Shown here: positions 1 through 9,522 of the stretch, in pieces | Numbering within the stretch: position 1 is the first letter of the stretch | How the letters are laid out: every line of letters begins with the position of its first letter | Notes under the pieces: generated by a model | Database searches by the model: none | What the model was told of the DNA's origin: nothing | Seen by the model: only the letters and a program-made list of their open reading frames with translations | Made by a program: the position numbers and the translations under genes | NCBI RefSeq assembly: GCF_022834715.1 | Contig: NZ_BQKC01000001.1 | Coordinates: 594,501 to 658,500, forward strand | DNA: 64,000 bases | Origin: Granulimonas faecalis | GTDB lineage: Bacteria > Actinomycetota > Coriobacteriia > Coriobacteriales > Atopobiaceae | Direction of reading: 5' to 3'

Positions 1-259
1 CTGACACGATTCCTACCTTCCGGCGCGCCGCGGGGACGCGCGAATGCTCGGTTCCAGGACATCCCGTGTTCTACCCCAACCGCGCCCGGGCTCCAAGGAG
101 GCCCTTCGGGAAAGGGGGAGGGAGGTCCTGTCCATCAGTATAGAAGTAAAATTACAGGAATCAATCAGGTTCATTTTGGGTGGGACCTTTTGGCGCACTG
201 CGCCCCGCCGCGTCCGTGCCATGATGGGCAGACCCTCAAACCGTCGCGAAAGGGGTCCC
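1..259. other. Left-edge intergenic region upstream of rmuC
   Basis: I see no convincing gene here. The reading frame of the downstream RmuC gene is open back to position 44, but its first 72 codons are Arg/Pro-rich and unlike RmuC. The stretch from about 139 to 176 is much richer in A and T than its surroundings and includes TAAAAT at 147-152, so it probably holds the rmuC promoter, though I cannot name a good -35 element. Confidence 0.4.
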
Positions 260-1534
260 ATGGACGTCCTCGTGTTGCTCCTGTCCGTCGTGGCCGCCGC
301 CGCGGCCGTGGCCGCCTGCCTCGTGGCCACCCGCGCCGCCCGGGCTGCCGGTTCCACTGCCGCCGCGGTGTCCGACCTCGGGCGCCGCCAGGCTGACGAC
401 GCCGGCTCGCTCGCCTCGTCGCTCGCCCGCGTTGACGGTGCCCAGGGCCAGGGCCTGCGCTCCATGGAGGCCCTGCGTCAGGACGTGGCGTCCCGGCTCA
501 GCTCCGTCGACGGCCGCCTCGACGCCATGTCGTCCACCGTGGGCCTGCAGCTGGCCCGCACCACCGACACCGTGGTGGGGCAGCTCTCCTCCATCCGCGA
601 GGACAACGCGCGCCAGCTCGAGCAGATGCGCGCCACCGTGGACGAGAAGCTCGAGCGCACCCTCAACGACCGCCTGGCCACGTCGTTCCGCCAGATCAGC
701 GACCAGCTGGAGTCGGTCCACCGCGGCCTCGGCTCCATGCAGGCCCTGGCGTCGGACGTGGGCGACCTGCGTCGGGTGCTCTCCAACGTCAAGACCCGCG
801 GCATCCTGGGCGAGGTGCAGCTGGGCGCCATCCTGTCCGAGGTCATGGCGCCCGACCAGTACGCCTGCGACGTGGCCTGCAAGCCCGGCAGCCGTGACCG
901 CGTGGAGTTTGCCGTCAAGGTGCCCGTGGAGGGCGGCGACCCGGTCCTGCTCCCCATCGACGCCAAGTTCCCCGGCGACCTCTACGCCCGCCTCGCGGAC
1001 GCCCAGGGGGCGGGCGACGCCGAGGCCGCGGCCAAGGCGCGCAAGGAGCTGGAGGCACGCATCCGCCAGGAGGCCAGGGACATCTCCTCCAAGTACCTGG
1101 CCGTGCCGGCCACCACGGGCTTCGGCATCATGTTCCTGCCCTTCGAGGGCCTCTACGCCGAGGTGGTCTCCACCCCGGGCCTCGTGGAGCGGCTCCAGCG
1201 CGAGCACTCCGTGGTGGTGGCGGGCCCGTCCACCATGGCCGCGCTGCTCAACAGCCTCCAGCTCTCGTTCCAGACCTTCGCCCTCCAGCGCCAGACCAAC
1301 GAGGTCATGGCCGTGCTCCAGGCCGTGCGCGCCGAGCTGCCCCGCTACCAGGACGCCCTGCGCCAGGCCAAGCGCCGCATCGACCTCGCCGGCGACGCCG
1401 TGGACAAGATCATCACCACCCGCACCAACGCCATGGAGCGCACCCTGCGCTCCGTGACCCTCACCGACGGCGCCCCCGCGGCACCCGCCGACGCTCTGGG
1501 CGCCGGGGACGGGGACGGCGGGGAGGGGCTGTGA
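260..1534 (+). CDS. rmuC: RmuC-family DNA recombination protein
   Basis: A 424-residue protein of the RmuC family, which limits DNA rearrangement at inverted repeats and has a restriction-endonuclease-like core. From the ATG at 260 it begins with a hydrophobic segment (about residues 2-22) followed by a long helical, probably coiled-coil region to about residue 190. The conserved core follows: GILGEVQLGAIL, then LPIDAKFPGDLY, then FGIMFLPFEGLYAEV, the signature blocks of the family. I chose ATG 260 rather than the upstream frame because the N-terminal anchor is typical and the upstream extension is low-complexity. Its stop codon overlaps the start of the downstream nuclease gene (GTGA), so the two are translationally coupled. 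Confidence 0.93.
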   Translation: MDVLVLLLSVVAAAAAVAACLVATRAARAAGSTAAAVSDLGRRQADDAGSLASSLARVDGAQGQGLRSMEALRQDVASRLSSVDGRLDAMSSTVGLQLARTTDTVVGQLSSIREDNARQLEQMRATVDEKLERTLNDRLATSFRQISDQLESVHRGLGSMQALASDVGDLRRVLSNVKTRGILGEVQLGAILSEVMAPDQYACDVACKPGSRDRVEFAVKVPVEGGDPVLLPIDAKFPGDLYARLADAQGAGDAEAAAKARKELEARIRQEARDISSKYLAVPATTGFGIMFLPFEGLYAEVVSTPGLVERLQREHSVVVAGPSTMAALLNSLQLSFQTFALQRQTNEVMAVLQAVRAELPRYQDALRQAKRRIDLAGDAVDKIITTRTNAMERTLRSVTLTDGAPAAPADALGAGDGDGGEGL

Positions 1535-2484
1535 GCCGCCGCCGCACGGCGCGCCACGGGCGGCTGCGGCTCGTCTGGGCCGTCTGCCTCGTCGCCCTCG
1601 CCGCGGTCCTGCTCCCTCCCGGCACCGGCCTCGCCTGGCGGGCCGGCGCGCTGCTCCGCCCGCAGCCGGAGCCCGTGGGCCTCTCGGCGGACGGCCGGAT
1701 CGAGGGCGTGCCTGTCTTCGAGGGCGACCTCGTGGTCCCGGTGGGCGACGGCAAGGCGGACTTCGGTGCCGACGACGGCCGCACGGACGCCTTCGAGGAC
1801 TACGCGCCGCTGGACGGCGAGGGCCGCTGCGGCGCCGCCTACGCCAACGTGTGCGAGCAGACCATGCCCACCGGCGAGCGCGGGGCCATCTCCGAGGTGC
1901 GCCCCACGGGCTGGCGCCAGGCGAGCTACCCGTGGGTGGACGGCGAGATGCTCTACAATCGCTGCCACCTCATCGCCTGGAGCCTCACCGGCGAGGACGC
2001 CAACGAGCGCAACCTCGTCACCGGCACCCGGACCATGAACGCGGGGTCCATGGTGCCCTACGAGACCTCGGTGGCCGACCACGTGCGCAGGACGTCCCAC
2101 CACGTGCTCTACCGGGCCACGCCCGTCTTCGTGGGCGACGAGGAGGTCTGCCGCGGCGTGCGCCTGGAGGCCCGCTGCGTGGAGGGCGACGGCGAGCTGT
2201 CGTTCGACGTCTTCTGCCACAACGTGGAGCCCGGCGTCTCCATCGACTACGCCACCGGCGAGTCGGAGGCCGACGGCGCCCGCGGGGAGGCCGTGGCGGC
2301 GCTGCCCCCGGCGGGCGGCACCGAGCGGGGTGACTACGTGCTCAACGTGCGCTCGAGGCGGTTCCACCGGCCCGACTGCCCCGGGCTCTCCTCGGCGTCG
2401 GCGATCAACCTGGAGGACTTCTCCGGCGACCGCTCCGACCTCCTCGAGGAGGGCTACGAGCCCTGCGGCACCTGCAACCCGTGA
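1531..2484 (+). CDS. DNA/RNA non-specific endonuclease, membrane-anchored or secreted
   Basis: A 317-residue protein starting at GTG 1531 inside the rmuC stop. An Arg-rich N-terminus and a hydrophobic segment (about residues 10-30) suggest a signal or anchor, so it should act outside the membrane. The catalytic region contains YNRCHLIAWSLTGEDANERN followed by TRTMN. This is the beta-beta-alpha metal finger of the EndA/streptodornase-like nuclease family, with the general-base His after RC and Asn residues downstream. The C-terminal 50 residues carry a separate small module, FHRPDCPGL...YEPCGTCNP, a Cys/His pattern often appended to cell-surface nucleases. Likely roles are nutrient scavenging from extracellular nucleic acid or DNA uptake. 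Which of these applies cannot be told from sequence. Confidence 0.85.
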   Translation: MSRRRTARHGRLRLVWAVCLVALAAVLLPPGTGLAWRAGALLRPQPEPVGLSADGRIEGVPVFEGDLVVPVGDGKADFGADDGRTDAFEDYAPLDGEGRCGAAYANVCEQTMPTGERGAISEVRPTGWRQASYPWVDGEMLYNRCHLIAWSLTGEDANERNLVTGTRTMNAGSMVPYETSVADHVRRTSHHVLYRATPVFVGDEEVCRGVRLEARCVEGDGELSFDVFCHNVEPGVSIDYATGESEADGARGEAVAALPPAGGTERGDYVLNVRSRRFHRPDCPGLSSASAINLEDFSGDRSDLLEEGYEPCGTCNP

Positions 2485-2607
2485 GCCGCGCCGCTGCACC
2501 ACGGGCCGCCGGGGTGCATCTCGCGTGCCCGTGACGACGCCTCGCGCCGGTGCCGCGGGTCCCGGGCCGCGTCCGTGGCACCGTGGGTTCCGAGGAAGGG
2601 AGGGCCT

Positions 2608-3048
2608 ATGAGGGTCGAGATCGTCGAGGACCCGGCGTTCACCGAGACCGTGGTGCGCATCGGCTGCGCCCGGCTCGACCAGCAGGTCGCCGACCTTGTC
2701 GCGCGCCTGAGGATCCTCGACCGCACCGTGGTGGGCGTAGAGGACGGGACCACCTACGTGGCCCCCGCCTCCGAGGTGCGCTTCGTGGAGTCGGTCGACC
2801 GCCGCTGCTTCGCCTACACGGCCGACCGGGTGCTCGAGAGCCGGCTCACCCTCGCGGAGTTCGAGGACCGCCTGGGCGACGTCGGCTTCGTGCGGGCGTC
2901 CAGGTCGTGCATCGTGAACCTCTCCCACGTGGCCGCCCTGAGCCCCGACATCAACGGCCGGCTCCGCGCCGTGCTCGACACCGCCGAGGAGCTCCAGGTC
3001 TCGCGCAGCTTTGTGAGACCGCTCAAGCGCGCCCTCGGCATGGAGTGA
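2608..3048 (+). CDS. LytTR-domain transcriptional regulator
   Basis: A 146-residue protein whose C-terminal two thirds (about residues 50-146) match the LytTR DNA-binding domain: VESVDRRCFAYTADRVLES, then FVRASRSCIVNLSHV, then SRSFVRPLKRAL. There is no receiver domain, so it is the stand-alone type. The ATG at 2608 is preceded by GAGGAAGGGAGG, a strong ribosome site. The next gene, 11 bases downstream, encodes a DUF3021 membrane protein. LytTR-DUF3021 pairs are a recurrent two-gene module in which the membrane protein is thought to control the regulator. The target genes are unknown. Confidence 0.9.
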   Translation: MRVEIVEDPAFTETVVRIGCARLDQQVADLVARLRILDRTVVGVEDGTTYVAPASEVRFVESVDRRCFAYTADRVLESRLTLAEFEDRLGDVGFVRASRSCIVNLSHVAALSPDINGRLRAVLDTAEELQVSRSFVRPLKRALGME

Positions 3049-3059
3049 GGAGGCAAGCC

Positions 3060-3533
3060 ATGGCAACGGATAGGAACGACCGGGCCCCCCACGGGGCCGA
3101 GCGCCCGTCGTGGCCGTCGGTGCTCTCGGCGGTCGCGGTCAGGGCCTGTGTGATCTTCACCGTGGCGTGTGCCGTCGCCTTGGCGGTGGGGACGGCCGCG
3201 GGCGCGGCGGGGGTGGCCTACGGCTGGTCGCTCCTGGCGGCCTCGGCCGCGGGGGCTGTGCTCCAGGCGGTCTTCTTCACCGACGTCCTCATCCGGGGCG
3301 TCCCATACCCGGTGCGCGTGCTGCTCTTCGGGGTGGGGTTCTACGGGCTGCTCGCCTGGGTGGCCGCGGCGTGTCGCTGGTTCCCCGTGGACCGTCCCGG
3401 GGCCTGGGTCATGTTCACGGCGTTCTACCTGGGCGGCCTCGTGGCGGGCTGCGTCGCGCAGACAGTGCGGGAGCGCGCTGAGGAGCGCCGCCTCGCCGAA
3501 CACCTCGACCGCTGGAAGGGCGGGCGCCTCTGA
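3060..3533 (+). CDS. DUF3021 family membrane protein
   Basis: A 157-residue protein with four hydrophobic segments (about residues 26-48, 52-72, 82-103 and 112-132) and a charged C-terminal helix (RERAEERRLAEHLDRWK). This is the size and layout of DUF3021 proteins, which sit beside LytTR regulators. The ATG at 3060 follows GAGGAGGCAAGCC. It probably acts as the membrane partner of the regulator encoded just upstream, but no ligand can be inferred. Confidence 0.8.
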   Translation: MATDRNDRAPHGAERPSWPSVLSAVAVRACVIFTVACAVALAVGTAAGAAGVAYGWSLLAASAAGAVLQAVFFTDVLIRGVPYPVRVLLFGVGFYGLLAWVAAACRWFPVDRPGAWVMFTAFYLGGLVAGCVAQTVRERAEERRLAEHLDRWKGGRL

Positions 3534-3543
3534 GCGCGCGCCG

Positions 3544-4734
3544 CTATCCCGCCTCGGTCACGGCCACCTGCCCGGTCGCCTCGGTCACGGCCAACCGCCC
3601 GATGGCGTCCAGGGCCACGACCACCCGGTCAAGGCGCTCGAAGTCGTCCCCGTCGTCGGTCATGACGGCGATGACGTAGGCCGTGTCGCCGCGTTCGACC
3701 ACACCGGCGTTGACGGTGGACGACTCCGACTCCACGGCGATCCAGCCGGGCTTGGACCAGCTGGCGGTGACGCCCTCCAGGGACGGGATGACGCTGTTGG
3801 CGGGTCCCGAGAAGACCGACGCGGCGAACGTGTCCCCCTCGGCGTCCTGTGCCTGGATGTAGGGGTAGGCCTGCACCCAGAGGCCGGCGAGCTGGCGGGG
3901 TGTGAGGTCCACGTAGGAGCCGACGTCCTCGTCGAGGGTCTCGGCGGAGCCTGCGGCCTCGAGCCACTCGTTTATCCTGTCGGTGCCGAAGGCGCTCTTG
4001 ACCCGGTAGTAGGAGTTGTTGTCGGAGTCCACGATGGCGCTGGCCACGGACCCGGAGAGGGCGCCGGGCGCGCCGGAGCCCCCGTCGGAGAGGACCGAGA
4101 GCACGTAGGGACCCTTGATGGCGCTGGCCGCGTAGTAGGCGGTGTCCTCGTTGTGGGCCGAGATGACCGTGCCGTCGGTGGTGCAGAGGTACCAGCCCAC
4201 GGTGTCGCCCCGGTCCTGGATGGCCGAGACCGCCTGGGTGAGGTCGGAGGCCGCCGCCGCGGTGGAGGCCGCCCCCTGCAGGAGGTCGTGGGGGCCTGCG
4301 GCCGCGGCGGACATCGTCGCCGTGCGCGCCGGGGCCAGGCGGGCGGTCTCGGCGTTGCCGGCCACGCACGATGCCACGAGCGCCACGGCCGTCACGGCCA
4401 CGGCGGCCGCGGCCCAGAGCAGGACGCGCATCGGGGCGGCGGGGCGGCCGAGGGCGCTCCTGAGGAGGGGGGAGGACGGCCGGCGACGGGTGCCGGGCCC
4501 CATGAGGTCCCGGTGCGCGCGGGCCCCGGGGAGCGCGCGCACCGTGCCACGGCCGTGGGACCGATCCTGGCGCGCGTCGGCCGCGGGCCTGCCGTGGGCC
4601 GGTGTGGTGCCGCGGCGCCTGTCGCCGGTGGGGCGGCCGTGGGGCGCTGGCTCGCGGCCGCCCGTGCGGCGGGTCCCCCCGCGGCCGGGGCACCCGCCGT
4701 CAGCGGACGGCCGCGCTCTCGGAGTTCGGGCCAT
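3544..4734 (-). CDS. Class A beta-lactamase-fold serine hydrolase, membrane-anchored
   Basis: A 396-residue protein. The N-terminal 100 residues are Arg/Pro/Gly-rich and unstructured. One membrane segment follows (about 105-122, LLWAAAAVAVTAVALVASCV), then an extracytoplasmic domain. That domain shows the serine-hydrolase triad blocks: SAIK (SxxK, nucleophile Ser), SDN within VDSDNNSYYRV, and a degenerate KPG in place of KTG. Similar beta-lactamase2-family proteins are common in Gram-positive bacteria and usually act on cell-wall or unknown substrates rather than conferring resistance. The start at 4734 has GGGGAGG five bases upstream. An internal ATG at 4503 would remove most of the Arg-rich tail. 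Substrate unknown. Confidence 0.75.
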   Translation of the reverse strand: MARTPRARPSADGGCPGRGGTRRTGGREPAPHGRPTGDRRRGTTPAHGRPAADARQDRSHGRGTVRALPGARAHRDLMGPGTRRRPSSPLLRSALGRPAAPMRVLLWAAAAVAVTAVALVASCVAGNAETARLAPARTATMSAAAAGPHDLLQGAASTAAAASDLTQAVSAIQDRGDTVGWYLCTTDGTVISAHNEDTAYYAASAIKGPYVLSVLSDGGSGAPGALSGSVASAIVDSDNNSYYRVKSAFGTDRINEWLEAAGSAETLDEDVGSYVDLTPRQLAGLWVQAYPYIQAQDAEGDTFAASVFSGPANSVIPSLEGVTASWSKPGWIAVESESSTVNAGVVERGDTAYVIAVMTDDGDDFERLDRVVVALDAIGRLAVTEATGQVAVTEAG

Positions 4735-4834
4735 GGAAACCTCCCCGGGCCTCGCGCCTGTCGTGTGCGGCGCCTGTTCGGGGCCACAGCATAGCGTCGG
4801 ACGGCGGGCCGTCGCCAGGGCCTGTCCCCCGGAA

Positions 4835-6199
4835 CTAGTTCTTGAGGCTGTTGAGCGGTGCGGGGAAGTGGCCTCCGCGGTGGGCGAGGACGGTCCCGGC
4901 GTGGGGGTTCACCGCCATGACGGGCGCCTCGCCGAAGAGGCCGCCGAACACGAGGGTGTCGCCCGCTTCCTTGCCGATGGCGGGGATGATGCGCACGGCC
5001 GTGGTCTTGTTGTTGATGACGCCGATGGCCATCTCGTCGGCGATGATGCCGGCGAGGGCCTCCACCGTGGTGTCGCCCGGGACGGCGATCATGTCGAGGC
5101 CCACGGAGCACACGCAGGTCATGGCCTCGAGCTTCTCGAGGGAGATGGCGCCGTCGCGGGCGGCGCGGATCATGTCGGCGTCCTCCGACACCGGGATGAA
5201 GGCGCCCGACAGGCCGCCCACGCTCGAGCTGGCCATGACGCCGCCCTTCTTGACGGCGTCGTTGAGCAGGGCCAGGGCGCACGTGGTGCCCGGGCCGCCG
5301 CACTCTCCCACGCCGATGATCTCGAGGATGCGGGCCACGGAGTCGCCCACGGCGGGGGTGGGGGCCAACGAGAGGTCGACGATGCCCTTGGCCGCGCCGA
5401 GCCGCCTGGCGGCCTCGCGGCTCATGAGCTCGCCGGCGCGGGTGATCTTGAAGGCGGTCTCCTTGATGCGCTCGGCCACCTCGTCGAGGTTCGCGGTGGG
5501 GGGCAGCTGCTCGAGGGCGGCGGCCATGACGCCGGGGCCCGAGACGCCCACGTTGATCACGGCGTCCGCCTCGCCCGTGCCGTGGACGGCGCCGGCCATG
5601 AAGGGGGAGTCCTCCACCATGTTGGCGAAGACCACGAGCTTGGAGGCGGCCACGCACTGCTCGTCGCGGGTGAGCTCGGCGCACTCGAAGATCTTCTCGG
5701 CCATGAGCAGCACGGCGTCCATGTTGATGCCCGCGCGCAGGGTGGCCACGTTGACGCTCGAGCAGACGCGGGAGGTCCCGGCCAGGGCCTCGGGGATGGA
5801 CTGGATGAGGCGGCGGTCGGAGTCGCCCACGCCCTTCTGGACGAGGGCCGAGAAGCCGCCGATGAAGTCGACGCCGAGGGTCTCCGCCGCGCGGTCGAGG
5901 GCGTGGGCCACGGGGGTGAGGTCCTCGTCGGGGCAGGCCGCGGCCACCTGGGCCACCGGCGTCACCGAGACGCGCTTGTTGATGATGGGGATGCCGTACT
6001 CGCGCTCCAACGACTCCGCCACGGGGACGAGGCGCTCCGCCGTGCGGCACACGTGGTCGTAGACCTTGGAGCAGAGGGCGTCCATGGAGGGGTCGGCGCA
6101 CGAGCCTAGGGAGATGCCCATGGTGACGGTGCGGATGTCGAGGTTCTGCTGCGAGACCATGTTGAGGGTCTCGAAGACCTCCTCGGGCGTGATGGACAT
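4835..6199 (-). CDS. PFL family protein (UPF0210/DUF711)
   Basis: A 454-residue protein, the usual length for UPF0210. It begins [15 protein letters not shown] and contains the family landmarks [45 protein letters not shown] and AVRIIPA. The fold is related to glycyl-radical-enzyme (pyruvate formate-lyase-like) barrels, but there is no glycyl-radical loop and no known reaction. The ATG at 6199 is preceded by GGAGGCCCC. In most genomes this gene follows a small ACT-domain gene (UPF0237). None is adjacent here, as the neighbour upstream is the divergent recQ. Confidence 0.9.
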   Translation of the reverse strand: MSITPEEVFETLNMVSQQNLDIRTVTMGISLGSCADPSMDALCSKVYDHVCRTAERLVPVAESLEREYGIPIINKRVSVTPVAQVAAACPDEDLTPVAHALDRAAETLGVDFIGGFSALVQKGVGDSDRRLIQSIPEALAGTSRVCSSVNVATLRAGINMDAVLLMAEKIFECAELTRDEQCVAASKLVVFANMVEDSPFMAGAVHGTGEADAVINVGVSGPGVMAAALEQLPPTANLDEVAERIKETAFKITRAGELMSREAARRLGAAKGIVDLSLAPTPAVGDSVARILEIIGVGECGGPGTTCALALLNDAVKKGGVMASSSVGGLSGAFIPVSEDADMIRAARDGAISLEKLEAMTCVCSVGLDMIAVPGDTTVEALAGIIADEMAIGVINNKTTAVRIIPAIGKEAGDTLVFGGLFGEAPVMAVNPHAGTVLAHRGGHFPAPLNSLKN

Positions 6200-6301
6200 G
6201 GGGCCTCCGTTCTCGGCGTTGCGGTCCCGCCATTGTATACGAGGGCGCGGCCCCCATGGCCTACACTGGGTGGCCCGGCAAAACCCGGCGAGAGGAGCCC
6301 C

Positions 6302-8197
6302 ATGACCCACGCGTCCACGCCTGAGGACGTGCTCAAGGACGTCTTCGGGTACGACTCGTTCAGGCCACACCAGCGCGAGGTCGTCGGTGCCGCCCTCGAC
6401 GGCCGCGACGCCCTCGCCGTCATGCCCACCTCCGCCGGCAAGTCCATCTGCTACCAGGTGCCGGCCATCCTGCTGCCCGGTGTGGCCGTGGTGGTCTCGC
6501 CGCTCATCTCCCTCATGGCCGACCAAGTGGCCGCCCTCGAGGCCTGCGGCGTGGAGGCCGCCTACCTCAACTCCACGCTCTCGGCCGCCGAGCAGGCCGA
6601 CGTCCTCGCCCGCGTCGCGCGCGACCTCGACCTCCTCTACGTGGCTCCCGAGCGCCTGGGGGACCCGCGCCTCGCCGCCGCCGTGGCACGCCGCGGCTGC
6701 CCCATCGTGGCCGTGGACGAGGCCCACTGCATCTCCCAGTGGGGCGCCGACTTCCGCCCCGACTACCTGCGCATCCGCGACGCCGTCGACGCGGTGGCCG
6801 CCGCCCAGGGCTCGCGCCCGGCCATTCTCGCGCTCACCGCCACGGCCACCGACGCCGTGCGTGCCGACATCGCGGCGTCGCTCGGGCTCGTCGACCCCCT
6901 CCGCGTGGTGGCGAGCTTCGACCGTCCCAACCTGGCCTTCTCCTGCGAGCGCTTCCCCAACGAGCGTCGGCGCACCGACTGGGTCGTCTCCTACGTGCGC
7001 GCCCACGCCGACACCTCGGGCATCGTCTACTGCGCCACCCGCAAGCAGGTGGACGCCCTTCACGAGGCGCTCAGGGCCGCCGGGGTCCGCGCCGCCCGCT
7101 ACCATGCCGGCATGGCCGAGTCCGAGCGCGCCCAGGCCCAGGACGACTTCACCCATGACCGATGCTGTTGTGTCGTGGCCACCAACGCCTTCGGCATGGG
7201 CATCGACAAGTCCGACGTCTCCTACGTGCTGCACCGATCGCTGCCCCTCACGCTCGAGGCCTACTACCAGGAGGCCGGCCGCGCGGGGCGCGACGGCTCG
7301 CCGGCTGAGTGCGTGCTGCTCTACCGGGAGGCCGACCTCCAGACGGCGCGGTTCCTCATCTCCCACGGCTCCGAGGCCTCCGACGGCGACCCGGGGGCCG
7401 AGGCTCGGCTCCAGGCCGCCTACGCCAGGCTCGAGGCCATGCGCCGCTACGCGGTGTCCGAGCGGTGCCTGCGGCAGCGGATCCTCGCGTACTTCGGCGA
7501 GGAGGCCCCGGACCGCTGCGGGCCCGGCGTGGAGGCCTGCGGCGTGTGCCGCGACGCCGAGGCCCGGGCGGCCGCGGGCACGGCCGACGAGGACCGCACC
7601 ACCGACGCCCTCAAGGTCCTCTCCTGCGTGGCCCGGCTGCAGTGCCAGGGGCGCCTCCAGGGTCGCGCCCGGGTGAGCGCCGTGCTCACGGGCTCGCGCT
7701 CCGTCGACATCCTGGACCGCGGCCTCGACCGCCTCTCCACCTACGGGCTGCTCGCGTCGGTGGGCACCGCCGGCGTGGACCGGCTGGTGGACGTGCTGGT
7801 TGACCGCGGGCTGCTCGCCTTCACCGCAGAGGAGCGCCCGGTGCTGTACCTCACCGAGGAGGGCTCCGCCTACCTGCAGAGCCGGGAGCCGCTCATGCTG
7901 GCCCCCGGGGCCCGCGGGGCGTCGGCCGCCCCCGGCGCCCCTGGCCGGGGGAGGGCGTTCGGCTCGGGGGGCGGTCCCGTGGACGAGGCGCTCTTCCAGC
8001 GCCTGCGCGACGTGCGCCGCGAGCTCGCCGGGGACTCTCCGGCCTACGTCGTGGCCACCAATGCCTGCCTGGAGGAGATCTGCCGCAGGCGTCCTACCAC
8101 CCGTGAGGAGCTCCTCGAGGTGCCGGGCATGGGCCGCCGCAAGGTGGAGCGCTACGGCGACGAGCTGCTGGAGGCGGTGCGCCAGGCCGCGGGGTGA
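6302..8197 (+). CDS. recQ: ATP-dependent DNA helicase RecQ
   Basis: A 631-residue superfamily 2 helicase acting in recombination and fork repair. Motif I at about residues 43-48 reads TSAGKS instead of the more common TGGGKS but keeps the essential GKS. Motif II is [10 protein letters not shown] near residue 140, followed by LALTATAT (motif III) and the Q/GRAGRDG motif VI. The zinc-binding Cys set CLRQRIL...[11 protein letters not shown] follows, then a winged-helix region. An HRDC domain (about 560-631) ends in a helix-hairpin [13 protein letters not shown]. The gene is complete and divergent from the UPF0210 gene. The ATG at 6302 follows GAGAGGAGCCCC. Confidence 0.95.
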   Translation: MTHASTPEDVLKDVFGYDSFRPHQREVVGAALDGRDALAVMPTSAGKSICYQVPAILLPGVAVVVSPLISLMADQVAALEACGVEAAYLNSTLSAAEQADVLARVARDLDLLYVAPERLGDPRLAAAVARRGCPIVAVDEAHCISQWGADFRPDYLRIRDAVDAVAAAQGSRPAILALTATATDAVRADIAASLGLVDPLRVVASFDRPNLAFSCERFPNERRRTDWVVSYVRAHADTSGIVYCATRKQVDALHEALRAAGVRAARYHAGMAESERAQAQDDFTHDRCCCVVATNAFGMGIDKSDVSYVLHRSLPLTLEAYYQEAGRAGRDGSPAECVLLYREADLQTARFLISHGSEASDGDPGAEARLQAAYARLEAMRRYAVSERCLRQRILAYFGEEAPDRCGPGVEACGVCRDAEARAAAGTADEDRTTDALKVLSCVARLQCQGRLQGRARVSAVLTGSRSVDILDRGLDRLSTYGLLASVGTAGVDRLVDVLVDRGLLAFTAEERPVLYLTEEGSAYLQSREPLMLAPGARGASAAPGAPGRGRAFGSGGGPVDEALFQRLRDVRRELAGDSPAYVVATNACLEEICRRRPTTREELLEVPGMGRRKVERYGDELLEAVRQAAG

Positions 8198-8210
8198 AGG
8201 CGGCCGCACG

Positions 8211-8250
8211 GGAACGCCCGCCCGTATCGTCGGATACGGGCGGGCGTTCC
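8211..8250. terminator. Bidirectional hairpin between convergent recQ and solute-binding protein genes
   Basis: A perfect 18-bp stem (8211-8228 with 8233-8250) with a four-base loop, GTCG. It starts 13 bases after the recQ stop and lies between two convergent genes, so it can end transcripts from both sides. There is no strong T run. Confidence 0.85.
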
Positions 8251-8298
8251 AAGCGCTTCCGTTGATGCGAGGACCCGGGCTCCGGGTGGCGAGGGGCC

Positions 8299-9144
8299 TT
8301 ACAGCGTGGTCCCGAACCACTTCTGCTCGAGCTGGTCCATGGTGCCGTCGTCCTCGAGGTCCTTGAGGGCCTGGTTGATCTTCTCGGTGAGGCCGGGGTT
8401 GTCCTTGGATACCACGATGCCGTACTGCTCGCCGGTGGGGATCTCGGTGGTCACCTCGAGGTCGGAGTAGGCGATCTTGATCTCGTACTGGGCCACGGGC
8501 AGGTCGCAGACCACGGCGTTGTAGAGGCCGCTCTGCAGGCCTGTGAGGCACTGGATGATGTCGTCCAGGGGCACGCAGGTGGCGTTGGGCAGGTTCTCCT
8601 TGACCCAGGACTCGCCGGTGGTGCCGGACTGCACGGCCACCTGGGTGCCGGCGACGTTGAGGGTGTCCACGTCGGTGGCGGTGGCGCCCTTCTTGACCAC
8701 GATGGCCTGGTTGGAGTCCATGTAGGGGTCGGTCATGTCGACCTCCTCCAGGCGCTCGTCGGTGATGGTGACCGCGCCGATGGAGACGTCGGCCTTGCCG
8801 CCCTGCTTGATGGTGGGGACGATGGTGTCGAACTGCACGGAGGGCAGGATGTTGGGCTCGAGGCCGAGCTTGTCGCAGACCGCCTTGTAGACGTCCACGT
8901 CGAAGCCCTCGAAGTCGCCGCCGTTCTCCGCACTCATCGAGACGAAGGGCGGGAAGTAGAAGTTGGAGATCATGGTGAGCTTGCCGTCCTCGACCAGCGC
9001 GTAGTCATCGGTCGTGGAGGTGTCGGGCTCCTGGGCGGAGGAGCCGGACGGGGAGGGCGAGCCGCCGCAGGCCGCGAGGGTCACGGCGAGCACGGCTGCC
9101 AGCATGCAGCCGAGCACGGTGGAAAGGTGGGGCTTCTTCTTCAT
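8299..9144 (-). CDS. Amino-acid-type ABC transporter substrate-binding lipoprotein (family 3)
   Basis: A 281-residue lipoprotein. The signal peptide [23 protein letters not shown] ends in the lipobox LAACG, followed by a Ser/Pro linker. The mature part has the family 3 binding-protein pattern: FYFPPFVSM, then [17 protein letters not shown], then [22 protein letters not shown]-like and [15 protein letters not shown]. Ligands of this family are polar amino acids. No permease or ATPase gene lies nearby, so it is an orphan that must borrow transporter components from elsewhere. AGGAG stands upstream of the ATG at 9144. Confidence 0.88.
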   Translation of the reverse strand: MKKKPHLSTVLGCMLAAVLAVTLAACGGSPSPSGSSAQEPDTSTTDDYALVEDGKLTMISNFYFPPFVSMSAENGGDFEGFDVDVYKAVCDKLGLEPNILPSVQFDTIVPTIKQGGKADVSIGAVTITDERLEEVDMTDPYMDSNQAIVVKKGATATDVDTLNVAGTQVAVQSGTTGESWVKENLPNATCVPLDDIIQCLTGLQSGLYNAVVCDLPVAQYEIKIAYSDLEVTTEIPTGEQYGIVVSKDNPGLTEKINQALKDLEDDGTMDQLEQKWFGTTL

Positions 9145-9340
9145 GGTTGCTCCTTGTGCTGTCGCGTCGGGCGTGAGGAGGATGCTGACACGGGTGCGGG
9201 GGAGGGCTCCCCTAAAGGGGCACCTTGAAACAGTCTTGTTATAGAAAGTGGCCTAATACACGATTTTTGACACATTGTCCGAATGAATACGCGAATGAGT
9301 GCATAGATATCCTCCGAACGGTCGGAGGCCCCGGGCGGCT

Positions 9341-9409
9341 GGGACAGAAGTGCCCGACCATTGGGACAGAAGTGGGACGGGTGGGGTGGTGGGACGGGTG
9401 GTGGGACGG
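9341..9409 (+). repeat. Dispersed GGGACAGAAGTG repeat, copy R1
   Basis: Two GGGACAGAAGTG units separated by CCCGACCATT, followed by a run of GGGACGGGTGG-like units. Copies of the same element, all in gaps between genes, occur at 20214-20254, 54271-54320 and 63326-63375. Confidence 0.8.
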
Positions 9410-9447
9410 CGGGCACTGGTATGCCGCGGCGATTTTTGGGGAACCAT

Positions 9448-9491
9448 TTGCACGGTATGTGCAATACTTCACGGACCGTGCAGTATTGCAC
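9448..9491. promoter_or_regulatory. Candidate operator for the adjacent TetR regulator
   Basis: Two overlapping palindromes. TTGCAC-GGTAT-GTGCAA (9448-9464) is a perfect 6-5-6 site. GTGCAATACT (9459-9468) pairs with AGTATTGCAC (9482-9491). The block sits 31 to 75 bases before the TetR start, where autoregulation by a TetR dimer would be expected. Confidence 0.5.
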
Positions 9492-9522
9492 ACCATGTAT
9501 ACAAAATCGGTCAGGAGTGCCC

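Larger units (their letters stand above)
9145..9522. promoter_or_regulatory. Intergenic control region with AT-rich promoters, a dispersed repeat and TetR operator
   Basis: This 378-base stretch separates the divergent binding-protein and TetR genes. From about 9217 to 9310 it is unusually AT-rich and probably carries the leftward promoter. A copy of the GGGACAGAAGTG repeat family lies at 9341-9409, and palindromes likely bound by the TetR protein lie at 9448-9491. I see no small gene in it. Confidence 0.5.

Noticed and set aside
9341-9409. CRISPR array suggested by repeated GGGAC units
   Set aside because: The units are irregular in length and spacing, there are no unique spacers of constant length, and no cas genes are present.
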